This document shows positions 50,606 to 61,490 of a stretch of DNA of 64,000 nt, one piece after another; position 1 is the stretch's first letter, and every line of letters starts with the position of its first letter. The notes beneath the pieces are model-generated. The model was given only the letters and a program-made list of their open reading frames with translations, ran no database searches and was not told the DNA's origin. The position numbers were made by a program, and so were the translations under genes. This DNA comes from Lingula anatina (taxonomy: Eukaryota > Brachiopoda > Lingulata > Lingulida > Lingulidae). The DNA lies in assembly GCF_001039355.2 (NCBI RefSeq), contig NW_019775619.1:102333-166332 (forward strand), read 5' to 3'.

Positions 50606-52085
50606 ATGTGAATGAAGAATAAAAAGGCAAGCAGGAGAAAAGGAAATGTGAATGAAACAAATAATGTAGAAATTGAAAATATTACGTCATCATTTCCTTT
50701 AAAAAGTCGTTTATAAAAATGCACTTTTAAAATTCTATACATTTTACGAACACTACTGCAACTTTCTGAGAAAGATATTTTGAATGGGATTGTAGTTTAA
50801 AATACGTTTTAATTATCGTCACGTATTTTGTCCACCATATTTTCTTTTCTCTCTCTCCAAGATATGTGACCTCTATGAGGTTACATGTACAATGCACAAA
50901 TGCTTTTAAAAGTACACGGGATATCAGTGGTGGCGCCTCAATGCTGATTTAACAACTGATATGCTGATCTCATTACCAGAGGATAAGTGTTTTCTAGGCG
51001 AGGTCATCGGCTTGCCTGAGCTCGGTAGCGAAAACAGCAGGAACGCGCTTCTGGCATTTAATGTCTTTGATGTCCGGTTTCCTGCTTGGAGGGTTAAATG
51101 TCACCGGTATGAACTGGTCATTATGCTATCCTGGATATTCTAGTCATCTTCTACTTCAAAGACACTCATTGGAATAGAGATGAGAAAATTAAGAGAAAAT
51201 GGAGCTCATCTGTCGTCTTCTCAGCTTCTGAGATGACCTTTGGAATGGACTTAGTAGAACATACTGGAGCAGAGAGAGAATGCCTTGGAGAAAGAAAAAC
51301 AAGACGTGCTGGACAAAATAATGACGATTTTAAACCTTTTTTAACTGCAATTCCACATTAAAATATATTCCTTAGAAAATAATTATATTCAAATGTAACA
51401 ATCTTTTTATTAAAAAAATTATCAGCTGGCAGCTACTCGAAAGTGCCATTACTATAATTCCCGCTTAACCCCACATTTTCATATGTGTCATAATGTCCCT
51501 CCTAGGTGTAACAATGCCGCTTGCATCTATCAGCAATTTTTTGTGAAGCACTTTTTCTTTACTGCTCAAATGAGAGTGGTTTTCTTTATTGTCCAATTAC
51601 ACAAGTGCAAACAAACATATTTGGCAGTGTTAACATTCTTGGTTATATTTCACGTGAAGCCTTCTGTCAGTAAAATTTGTCAAGTTCGGGTTTAGTATGT
51701 ATATATATGTTTTTCCAGTCAAAGATCGTAGTTCTACTCCAATTCTGTAAAAACAAACAAACAAACAAACAAAAAAGAAAAGCTAATTTTAGCTGAGCTG
51801 CTTCAATTCTCATAATTCGTACCCCCCTGGGTTGTTTCAATACGTCATAACACAAATGGCCTCTCTGGTTTGTGTTACCACACATTTGGTGTACGTCCAG
51901 AGAGATATTGGCTCTACTGGTGCAGTTAGTTTAACTAATGGTCTTTTAATAATGCTTACGTTGGAATAATTCCCCATGTATTTGAGGTAAGCAATCGATT
52001 CGTGTCTCTTTTCAAAATTAATCTTTTTTCGTTTTGGAGTTTCTCAGTCTTTACCAAAAGACATAATAAAAACAACAACAACAGC

Positions 52086-52137
<52 letters not shown>
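52086..52137. repeat. (AAT)n microsatellite, longer allele
   Basis: Counterpart of 45643-45685 with more units. Open frames reading poly-Asn or poly-Leu through it are spurious. Confidence 0.9.
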
Positions 52138-52139
<2 letters not shown>

Positions 52140-54371
52140 CAGTATCCTTGTGAAGACAACAAGAACAAAATAACAATAATAACATTTTTAAAATACATTA
52201 TGTATCATGATGCCCTACTTCACATATAGTTAATGGAGCTATGGCAGTACTAAGTGCAGTGTTCTTCTTTAACTCGTTGAAAACAAATGTGACCTGAGTT
52301 GAAAGGAATCAACCATCGTCATGCAAGCGAATCGCATTTCATACCAATTATACATCTAAAAGAACAAATCTATAATACTGTCCGATGACAACAAACCGCA
52401 ATATAGTCTGAAATACAATACGCATAAATCATCTTATTTATGACACCATGAAATAACAGCAGGGACGCAATAATACATTTAACTATGGATAATAACTCAT
52501 TTTTGACATGGACTACATAAAACGTTATCACCGTCGCACTTGGGTTTTTATAGGCGAAATATTTATCAATTTTGTCACACAGGCTACTAAACACGCTATC
52601 TAGGCAGCGAATGGTATCATAAGGTGCAGTCCAATATTTTTGGGTTGAGAGAGAGAGAGAGAGTCGTTTTGATCTAATAAGAATAAAATCCCAAGGGCCA
52701 ATGTTTAAACATTGATCAAAGTGGCAACATTAACGGGTTGATTAAATAGGCACAAAGTGTTCGATTCATCATGTCGCGTCCTACGTACACTTGTGTGGTA
52801 AAACACGCGCACTCAGTTGCCCATTTCGAGGCGTAATAGTACATCCAAATACTTGAGCCAGGGATGTCTCTTTGAATTGAAAAAGACACGGCCATATCTA
52901 TTCCCATAACCATGGCTTTGTCTTAATTCAAAGTATTATCCGCTATCTAACATAAAGTCAATGTGTATAAACATCAATACACAGACCACCATTATGACAT
53001 AATTGTCTTGTGACAGGAACATTACACGGTGGAGGTCGCAATTCAGTAAAGACTGTAGTAAACACCTTTATATAGAAAAACATGATGATTTTCCTGGAAA
53101 TTTCGACTATTTCCACTTTATTAATATTGAGAAGATTCTTTACAATTGACCAGTTTTTGGCTTCTTCCGAAACGAGCGAAACTTCCCAGATGTGATCTCA
53201 ACTCCGTTGCAAGCTTGGTTCCCAAACTACAATCTCGAAACTTATCTTTGTCAACATTTTTGTTTTGTTTTGTTTTGTCGTTGTTTGTCTCGGTTATTAA
53301 GAGAACAAATTTCGGTCGTCTATTGTATGCGTTTAAAGCAGGACCGTTGTTTATTAAAACATTACTTCCTCATTTCATTACATACAGGTGAAGCTCTTCT
53401 TACAATGGCAGCTTCACTCCCTATGCTTCATTAACGTGTGCTTTGTAAGCCTTGTAAGTTTACTTTCAATGAGTCCTCACAATGCCACAATGCCCATTAC
53501 ATGCAATATTTCTGGTAAACTGAGCACAGTATGGTCAAATAATAGTTGGGTAAACCCCGGCTGACTGACGGTTTGCATTAATTAGATATCTTGTTTATAA
53601 AGTATTTTTTATCAAAGTACAACATGGTAAATATATAAAAGAAACAAAATATCTCATCGGGAGACAGATCATACTTGTTTTTTTTCAAACACCCACACAG
53701 AAACTGGGAGAGTAAATGAAATAAGTCATATATATATGTTTTATCAGCAAGAGCTTTCTTCCTTTCATCAGTGCCTAAAAGCCCGTAAACAAAATAATTC
53801 ATTAGGAATTGGAATGCACGATAAAGTGCACTTCCATTAAAGCCGAACTGACGCGAAAAGCAATTTAAGCAATTTAAGCACTGAGAAATATTTAAAACAT
53901 GAGCGGTATTATACCAGTAATCCTGCCTACCGCTTTTTGTCACTAATCGAATTCAGTTTTGATGCTTTTTTTCGAACGAATTTGCCTGACGTTCTGATAA
54001 GCGGAAAACAAAATGTTGTTCGTGTGACGGATCAATGATCTCTCGGCAATTTCGTATTTCTAACACTCTCTCTCTGATAGCACCTGCCCTACACCGCTGT
54101 CAAATCGTGTCTAAATTGGAAGATTGGATTGCTCAACATTCATTGGAATTGGAGATGCAATTATTCACGGTCACCTGTGCTGACATCTATTGCCTGACTG
54201 TCAAACTAAAAATCGGCGTTGGTGATTATTAACTGCTCGCCCGAAAATTGAGAATATTGGCCCAATCAGTGATTGCTAAGATTACTTTTTTTAGATTGGG
54301 AAATTATCACGCAGTTATTGTACTGGAAAATTGCAAAAATTATCAGTAATGAACACCAATTGCTCTCCCAA

Positions 54372-54655
54372 CCCGCACGAAAATGCAGTAGTATCGAAGT
54401 AGCAAAGAAGCATTAACGCAGTAGTGGTGTGGAGCATATTTGCAGTAGAAATGCAGTATACCCTACTGCAATTCTACTTCAAAAATTACATAGGGTTGTA
54501 CAGAGGAGGAGCATTAATGCAGTAGATTAGCAGCATGATAGAAGTATGTTTCAAATATGCTAATTAGCTCCCAATGCGAAGCAGATTTGAGGCATATTTG
54601 CAGTATGATTGCAGTAGTCTACTGCGCTGGAGCATCTACTGCGTTTTCGTGCGGG
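54372..54655. mobile_element. 284-bp TIR element rich in GCAGTA motifs, allele B only
   Basis: The ends are CCCGCACGAAAATGCAGTAG and its inverse with one mismatch. Allele A has the empty site CTCCCAAGCGTC (about 48712-48723). The flanks share only AA, so the target duplication is 2 bp or absent. GCAGTA occurs seven times and its inverse TACTGC three times within 284 bp. There is no coding capacity. Confidence 0.85.
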
Positions 54656-54936
54656 AAGCGTCACAGACATTACCAAGTGAACTCAATGCACACCAAGTCG
54701 CCACCTATTGAGAAACAGATTGTCTTACACTGCATTGTGCTTCCACCTATTGGCCAAATGGTGTACTACTTGTGAAAATGGAAATTCGTGCATCAAACTT
54801 TTCACAAAGATAAAAAATGGCGCATTTAGGGGGTCAGGGGGAGGGCACTCACCCCCCCCCCCCTTCGGTTTCAGAAAACACACACACACACCAATATATC
54901 CCTCTTGTAATTATAATATTGACTAGCTGAATCTTA

Positions 54937-55126
54937 GGGCGTATTCCCAGAGCTTTTAGATCGATCTATCCCCGTGGGGAGTCTCACTAGATTACTGTCA
55001 GATAATCCGGCTTAAATGTCCGTCCCGCCTACTACAAGCTGTAAGGTTGTAATTAACTTTCGTGCCCGCTCGGCTGACAGTTAGGTTGATCTAAAGTAGA
55101 TCGATCTAATCTCTGGGAATGGGGTC
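54937..55126. mobile_element. GATCGATC-end MITE, copy 5 (allele B)
   Basis: Counterpart of 49007-49221 with an internal deletion of about 25 bp after CGGCTGACAG (55080). Flanked by CTTA on each side. Confidence 0.8.
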
Positions 55127-55292
55127 TTAATTCTAAACAGTAGCAAATGGCACAGTTTGCCCTCCAAAGCACCAAATATTTTGGAGGCCCAATAGCAAAC
55201 CCGAACGCAACACCAATGGGGCCAAGGGTAGACTTTGTAGCGAAAGACTGTCATTCCTAAAAAAAAGTAATAATAATAATCAGATAACTAAC

Positions 55293-55293
55293 N
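55293..55293. other. Single-N contig join ending pair 5 copy B
   Basis: The copy A equivalent continues into a C-run here; the sequence after the N (GGACTTGCATTCCC) is different. Confidence 0.75.
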
Positions 55294-56005
55294 GGACTTG
55301 CATTCCCAGGACTTAGTGTCCGGACGGACTTGCGTTACTAGGACGTGCTATCCTGCCACACCGGCCCCGGAATCAGGAAGCCGCGAAAATGAATATATCG
55401 TGGGTCCAGGAAAATTACCTTTTGCATAAAAACGGTATACTTAAGAATAAATAATCGATTTGAGAACAATTTATTGCTGGTCATTATCATAAAATCTGCG
55501 TCGTCAATAATATGTCCTTTCTCTTCACTAAAAAGTCTTTAAGATTATGCTTAGGCGGGGATAGTCATTGATCTCTATGTTTTACCAGCTACGCCACAGA
55601 TCATGGATGTCATACTGCCCTTTCATCAACAAGTCCTATCTTCTATCAGCAAGAAGTTTTTTTTTTTTAAGTAACCTCGGCACTATTGCTTTACCTAAAC
55701 ATACATTTTGTTTTTATGCCCCCTCCCTTTTTGGGCCCCTGCCTATCAAGACTGTTTGTATGGCCATATAGTACCCCAGGCATTTGAAATGGCAAAGACT
55801 ACTCAAAACTAAAACCGACAAGGTGTGAACCACTTCGAACTCTATGACGTCACAGGTGAGGTCGAACGTAATCTCAGTGTAAAACAAAATGAAAATAAAA
55901 AAAATCTTAAGTTATCTTAATAGGAACGCTTCGGGTAGGTATATCAATAAAAGCGACTGAACTGGAATTGATTCAGTGGCTTTCCAGCCATAACATCACG
56001 TCATA
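55294..56005. other. Single-copy non-coding stretch
   Basis: Starts with two related blocks, GGACTTGCATTCCCAGGAC and GGACTTGCGTTACTAGGAC, about 30 bp apart. No supported gene. Confidence 0.4.
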
Positions 56006-56246
56006 CAGTGGCGGGTTTAGATTTGTGGAAAAAACCACACTATTATATATTCCTCTCTAGAGATAAGAAGTTTGACTAGCTGAATCATAGTTCTAAACCG
56101 TACCAAATGGCACCATTTGCTCTCCAAAACACCAAAAAAATTCAGGGCCCTTCGGCGGGCCCCGAACCCGACGCCAATATATAGTGGCCAGGTCTGTCAT
56201 TAAAAAAAAACGACCACCCCTTCAAATAATCCTGGATCCAGCCCTG
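56006..56246. mobile_element. hAT-like short non-autonomous element (241 bp)
   Basis: Begins CAGTGGCGGGTTTAGA and ends GGATCCAGCCCTG, which inverted reads CAGGGCTGGATCC. CAG-starting ends of this type are common in hAT-derived MITEs. A match in the same order of blocks at 48877-49430 shows it is repeated. No 8-bp target duplication was found, so the superfamily is tentative. Confidence 0.5.
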
Positions 56247-56843
56247 AAAAATCACTTTGTCGAAAAATAATAGATTTGTTTTAGAAATGCCTTTTGGCTC
56301 TTGAAACAGGGTGAAGGAACACACAGATGTAATGTAAGATGATGTCAAGAAAGCGTTCCTTTATTGATGAAATAAGGCCACGTACATGTCTTGTACTCCT
56401 GTAAAAAGCAGCCTTGATAGTTTTTTTATTTGATTTATGTCCGTGATTTTCATCAACTTGGGTTTTATATTATTATTATTATTACAGACTTGACATTTAA
56501 TATGGAATATTTAAGTTTCTAAGGTAAACCTTGATAAAAATGCGTTCTTTTTTTAAAAAACTCAGACCTCATATCAGATATCTGACTAGAGAAGCATTTA
56601 GTCAGGTGTGTCGCTAACAATTTACTGACTACTATGTCTGTTGTACTGTTGCATTGTGTAGTATGCAGTAATTTATTTGGGTAGTGCTCCTTTGGAAAGG
56701 CCAAAGCTTGGCTTTGGCGAAGCATGGTTCTGTCAAAGAAGTAACCATATTTCGGCAACTACTGCATCTAAGAATTTGATATTTTTGCATGCAAGCGGTC
56801 GGTTTTGCAGTGTGTAAAATGAGTTAAGCAATGTTCTACAAAA

Positions 56844-57840
56844 TTGTTAATTTATGCCAGAATGGAGCGAAAAAGACAGACATTGCCAGACAGATTACTG
56901 TGTCACACAGAATGGTCCGTACATTTTAAGAGAGTTATGCCAAATCTGATGTACCTACACAGAGGCCACGCCCATTGTATCAAAATCTTACCACCAGGGT
57001 ACAGGACTCACTGTCCTTCCAGATATGCTACTGCAACTAAACAAAATCCACCCAGTCCGTTCAGAATGAGGGGCAAATTGTCAACAAAACGCGTTTCTCA
57101 AGACTCTTAGAGAACACCAACCTGGTTTCAGCAGGTTAGGATACCAGACGACCTCTGAGGAAGCCACTGTAAACAGCAAAACAGCGTCGTCTGATTCTCT
57201 AGTGAATTGGAGCCATGGCCGTTTCTGGGTAGAACACTGAAACTGCGAGGCTTTCTTCACTGCGGTCAGATTTCACCTGTGCCGCTCAACTAGTCAAAAC
57301 AGAGTTTACATACATCCTGAAGAAGCCTTCGACGGAGTGTGTGCTGCTTCTAAAGTGACTAGGGTCATTGACAGCGTTAGTATTTGGAGTGGATAGCACA
57401 TTGGTCCCAAAACACCAATGGTAGTGCTCGGTGAAAACCTGAACCAGATCAAATAAAGGAATAATCTGGAAATTAATGTGTTTTCATTTGATAGGGGGCA
57501 CCTTAGGAACAATTTTAGGTTGCACGATGAGATTGCTGGTTCACACAGAGCACTTTAAATAGCAGGTAACTTACAGAACCAAGGGAATGAGCAGTTACCT
57601 TGGTCATCAAAATCGCCATTTTTTAATCACATAGACAATATGTGGGTAGGTCATTACTCGCCGAATCAACGGCCTGTATGCCCTACAACAAAACGGAACC
57701 AAATTGAACAAGTTCTGACCGTTGCCTGGAATTTTATTTCAGACTAAACTCTAAAAACCTATCCCAAGGAATGCCTTGCCGCTTGAAAGCTCTGGTAGCG
57801 GCCAGATGAAGTCAGGTATAACAGCAACTGTTGCTGTGAC
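56844..57840 (+). pseudogene. Decayed Tc1/mariner-type transposase
   Basis: Read across frames with frameshifts and stops, the segment keeps the order of a Tc1-type transposase. RQTLPDR near 56872 resembles the N-terminal region. Near 57305 come RVYIHPEEAFDGVC and SVSIWSG, matching the segment after the first catalytic Asp. GPKTPMVVLGENLNQI follows near 57402, then LPWSSKSPFFNHIDNMW near 57598, matching the usual LPWP-SPDLNPIEHLW block. After that comes a tail like that of the family's C-terminus (VAWNFIS, YPKECLAA). Stops and indels break it repeatedly, so it is dead. Terminal repeats were not located. Confidence 0.75.
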
Positions 57841-58143
57841 TAGACACTGACATGAGGGTCCTTTGTGGGGCGTGTAACTCTTTTAAAGACAATAATTTGG
57901 AAAATATGGAGATCCAAAATATCGCTTTCAATAGTTGTCGTATGACTTAGAATAGGCAATGTATTTTTGTTTGCTTCACTGGCGAATTCAATTAATGAAC
58001 TGACATCACAATGACATCAAAGAGATTATTAAAAGTTATTAAAACACGATTTCAATCCTTATTTTCATTTATCAGTCAGCAAAACAGGAAAAAAGTAATG
58101 AATTATGCTTTGGAAAAAATATTCCATATTAAATGTCAAGTCT

Positions 58144-58187
<44 letters not shown>

Positions 58188-59479
58188 GACGACGTTAACT
58201 GACATGCAAGTCTGAAGGAAAATATGAAAATCTTCTCGTTAGTATCAAGAAACCCGCCCTACCCTTCGTAACCCCCACACATTCAACACATCGCGCTCAA
58301 CATCGAAAATCGTTTACTATTGTTTTCATTCTTTTCAAGACTCCACCGCCATATTGATTGGTTTAAATAATTTAAATTATGTTTGTGCTCATATATTCGG
58401 ATAATCGATACTGCCGTTCGACACAATTATTTCTTCTGAGATGCAATAACTTCTCTATAACTCAACACCTCATAACTGGAATAATCCTCATCTCGAATAA
58501 ATGTTATGGAGCGATCTTTTGTGTTTTTCTTGAAATTAAAATGATTATTGCTTGGACTGGATGTTCACGGAACTCAAGTAGATATCGGATCCCACATTGC
58601 CCGAGTTCTGCATGCTGTACAATGTTTTCAAAGATCGTACGTCAGACACCGACACGTACTTTTAACCACACTGTATCTAGAACAGCGGCTGAACTATAAA
58701 TATGTAAATAAATAAATAACGTAACTTAAAAAAGACGTGGAGCTTAAATCTTGTGAACGAAATATTAACAACTATGTTCAACCACACCCACAGAGAATGT
58801 ATGAATGTGAGGCTCACAAATCCTTTTTTTTTTTCTTTTAAAATGTGAAGTAACCGCACCAACACTGGAACAAAAACCTCACGACATTTTCATATGTGTG
58901 CACAAGCCCTCAACGTAAATGTTCATTTATTTAACGGTATAACGTTTATTGTTATAGCCAGTTCATGTACAAAGCTCAAATATTTGTGTGTATCCAAGGT
59001 ACAATGTGCTATCTACTGGGCTGGATTCATGTATAAGCAAATTAAGCACTGCTTAGGGCAGCGTGACAAAACGAGTCCAATGTCAGAGTGTAAAAGAAAT
59101 TATATAAAAAAGGAAACAAGGTTTATGAAAATATATATCTTGGGACAACAGAGAAAAAGGATAAAAACCCGGAACGAGAATGAGAAGCATGTTTGTATGT
59201 TGAAGTCACGTTTTCCGCAAGTCCCCTGTTACGGTTTGGGGGGGGGGGGGGTACAGAGGAGCTGGGAGTGCTTAGGGCACCATGAGATTTAAATCCCGTC
59301 CTGGGTGTATGGTATAAGTTCCCTTCCTTTTATAGTCTGATATTTAAAAGATATTGTTCCCAACACACAGTTATACAACAATGGTACATTTCCTCAAAAT
59401 TGCTGAGTTGTAATAATGTTCACCGAAACAATTGTCAAAAATGGTGACGAAAAAAGAAATAATAATAATAATAATAAAC
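57841..59479. other. Non-coding stretch between transposase relic and the membrane-protein gene
   Basis: Contains a (TTA)n run (58145-58187) and a G run (59238-59250). It should include the 3' UTR of the minus-strand gene; an AATAAA on the minus strand lies near 58926-58931, and no nearer canonical signal was noted. Open frames show no recognisable domain. Confidence 0.4.
58145..58187. repeat. (TTA)n microsatellite
   Basis: About 14 TTA units. Confidence 0.9.
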
Positions 59480-60362
59480 TCAGGGGTTCATTTTATCAGT
59501 TATATTCCTTCTATTTTGCCATCTTTCCGCCTCCTTTCTTTCTTGACGCTTTTTCTTAATCGCTTCCAGTTTCGCTTTCAGTTTGTCTTGTTTGGGGTCG
59601 TGTACCGTAGCCTGACTCTGCAGGGGGTGCTCTGCTGGGGGCGGCTTGTTGTCGAACGCTTTCTTTATCTTTATCTCGATATCTTCGGGTATAACCGTGT
59701 CTGCTACCTTGCGTCTGTAATTCTTGGTAAGAGCCAGCGGTAGAGGATGTTCTTCGAGTATGGACGCCAGGGCTGGGTCTGGCTTTCTTCTGTTATCTTG
59801 TGGTCTCGCGCCCGCACGAGATCTGGCGCTCATTCGAGAATTCCGTCCCGCTGCAGACGGCGGACGCAGACCAAGCTTCACTTCCTTGTCGCGTCTCTTG
59901 GACGCCGACCTGAAGGCGGACCTCATATTGAACGCGTCTTGGTCAATGGCGCTCTCCGGTCGGATCGGTTTCGGTTTCGGTTTCGGTTTGGGCATGATTG
60001 GCTCCTTTAACTTGGCTATGCTGACTGGGGTATCTTTCTGCGATGGATGTGACCAGGAGTTTGACCGAGGACGGCTTTCCATCTCATCATATGGTTTACT
60101 AAATGCACTGAAATATTTCTTAAGACATCCCTCCACGTGCGCCTGGTCCACACGCTTGCGTTTATTTTGTTTCAGTTTTAAGGCAAGTTCGGCCAGTCTA
60201 TTGCGCTCATCTTCTAGCGTCTTTAAGTATTCTGCCTGTTTCTTCTCCCTTTCCTCCTTTTCTTTTAGTTTTCTCTTCTGGAGAAAATTGAGTTTTTTCT
60301 TCTTTTTCTTTTTCGGTGGCGGCAGTCCTGCGTTCTTCCTCTTCCAGGCCTTGATCACAAAT
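59480..60362 (-). CDS. Last exon: Lys-rich cytoplasmic tail of a single-pass membrane protein
   Basis: The acceptor TTTGTAG ends at 60363 and the exon runs to TGA at 59480-59482, adding 293 residues. Joined to the previous exon across a phase 2 intron the frame is kept, completing an Arg codon (CG+A) and giving ELR-FVIKAWKRKN. The tail has PPP followed by seven Lys, then a charged helical stretch rich in Lys/Glu/Arg (predicted coiled coil, about residues 140-185 of the joined protein). Next come a (KP)4 repeat at about 238-246, Arg/Ser-rich sequence, and a second charged helix near the C-terminus (KLEAIKKKRQERKEAERW). No enzyme motif is visible. A role as a membrane-anchored scaffold or cytoskeletal linker would be speculation. 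Codon usage and an 883-bp open exon make it a real gene. Confidence 0.8.
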
Positions 60363-60779
60363 CTACAAAGATGACAATAATGCTTCGATGAACTTCAGAT
60401 AATAAGGGTGACATAATTTCATTTTATGATTAAAGTTAATTTGCAGACATGAACACTTCTTCATGACTCATATTGGTTTTCACATTTAACAACAAACTTC
60501 CGGTATATATGTAAAAGAGTTATAAAATGGCAAGCTCATTGTATGGTTTGTTTTAAAATTATTAATATATATTGTATCGCAATGTAATGTTATCTGCCCT
60601 TTTTAAGAGAAGATTCAATTAAATAGTAACGTTTCCTATACTTCAGAACTCAGTCTAGCCTGACCCCCTACCCCCACCCCCCACCACCACCACCCCCCAC
60701 CACCACCACCCCGGAACCCTCTCTAACCCATTCCAGGGCTGTATTTCCGTTTACAAAATAACAATATTTCCTTACGTAC
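60363..60779 (-). other. Intron of the membrane-protein gene (417 bp)
   Basis: Donor GTACGTAAG at 60779-60771 and acceptor ...CATCTTTGTAG at 60363, phase 2. On the transcribed strand the intron contains a G-rich tract, GGGGTGGTGGTGG followed by GGGGG runs (about 60712-60668). Confidence 0.8.
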
Positions 60780-61165
60780 CGAAGCTCAAACAAAATCAGC
60801 CCAATCACATACACCAGCGCCGCCCCGATGTAGACGAAACAAAACAGCGGGATGATGACGTAGTTGGCCAGGTTGGCCTTCTTGTCTGCCATCATCCAAT
60901 CATAGGCCGGTTGAAACCACGCCATCCAATCAGGGAGGTCCGAGGCCACTGTTGTCGTCACTTCCTGTGTGGTGGTCTGGACTGCTGACGTCATAGTGGT
61001 CAGGGCAGACGCTATCATTGTAGTCACCTCTGACGTGGTCAAACCGTCCGTGGTCATTGTGAGATTGCTGGACAGGGTTGTGAGGTTGTCGGCCATTGAG
61101 GTGGTGGTAAGGTTCGCCATGATTGATGACCACGTGATAGTCACGTGATGGTTATCTGTTAGTGT
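60780..61165 (-). CDS. Exon with Thr/Ser-rich ectodomain and the membrane helix
   Basis: The first ATG in frame is at 61120-61118 (MANLTTTS) and gives 113 codons plus two bases before the donor at 60780. The N-terminus (residues 1-60) is Thr/Ser-rich, with N-glycosylation sequons NLT at 3, 12 and 19 and no signal peptide. A short Trp-rich part (DWMAWFQPAYDWM) precedes one hydrophobic helix at about 86-111 (YVIIPLFCFVYIGAALVY). The basic residues that follow predict an N-out, C-in topology. A good acceptor (TTTATGTTTCCAG, ending at 61166) lies just upstream with the frame open through it, so either a 5' UTR exon or more coding exons lie further right. I do not recognise the family. Confidence 0.75.
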
Positions 61166-61179
61166 CTGGAAACATAAAT

Positions 61180-61202
61180 AATAATAATAATAATAATAAT
61201 AT
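61180..61202. repeat. (AAT)n microsatellite
   Basis: A short AAT run next to the acceptor, just upstream of the exon on the minus strand. Confidence 0.8.
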
Positions 61203-61490
61203 TTATCTAATCTTTGAAAAGGTAATTGAAGGAGGTCTTTCTGTAGTATACCTAATATTCAGAAACATGTCCAAAAAAGTTTTAACATCTAGTGTACGGT
61301 GTAGTAGTATTTACAGGCCTACCCATGCATTATGCCTGCCTCTGTCCCAATTAGCGGAGTTGACCAAGATTGAGAAAAATGGAGAACACTGCATCACACA
61401 CGTGTTAGATTCAACTGCAAAACGGCAACTGTACTCTAGGACGGATTTGTTTATCAGTGATTTTTTTCCATATTCACGTGTTTAACGCAT

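Larger units (their letters stand above)
50131..55292. repeat. Duplicated block pair 5, copy B (probable haplotype contig)
   Basis: Repeats 43834-49392 with substitutions. Lacks the 788-bp element and has insertions at 50446-50605 and 54372-54655. It ends at CAGATAACTAAC, where copy A enters a long C-run. Confidence 0.85.

Noticed and set aside
53578-53943. 121-codon minus-strand open frame
   Set aside because: It is broken by a 1-bp indel in the allele at 47920-48289; no similarity to a known family.
6412-55292. Genuine tandem segmental duplications as the explanation of the block pairs
   Set aside because: Repeat starts coincide with single-N joins and with contig ends inside microsatellites or MITEs, which fits misplaced allelic contigs better.
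59724-60374. 216-codon plus-strand open frame opposite the membrane-protein exon
   Set aside because: It is the antisense shadow of the Lys-rich exon; the poly-Phe and Gly-Phe runs are complements of the Lys run and the Lys-Pro repeat.
60668-60779. Read-through extension of the membrane-domain exon past ELR
   Set aside because: A strong donor (GTACGTAAG) at 60779 and the in-frame join to the next exon explain the locus better; the extension ends in a Gly run encoded by simple repeat.
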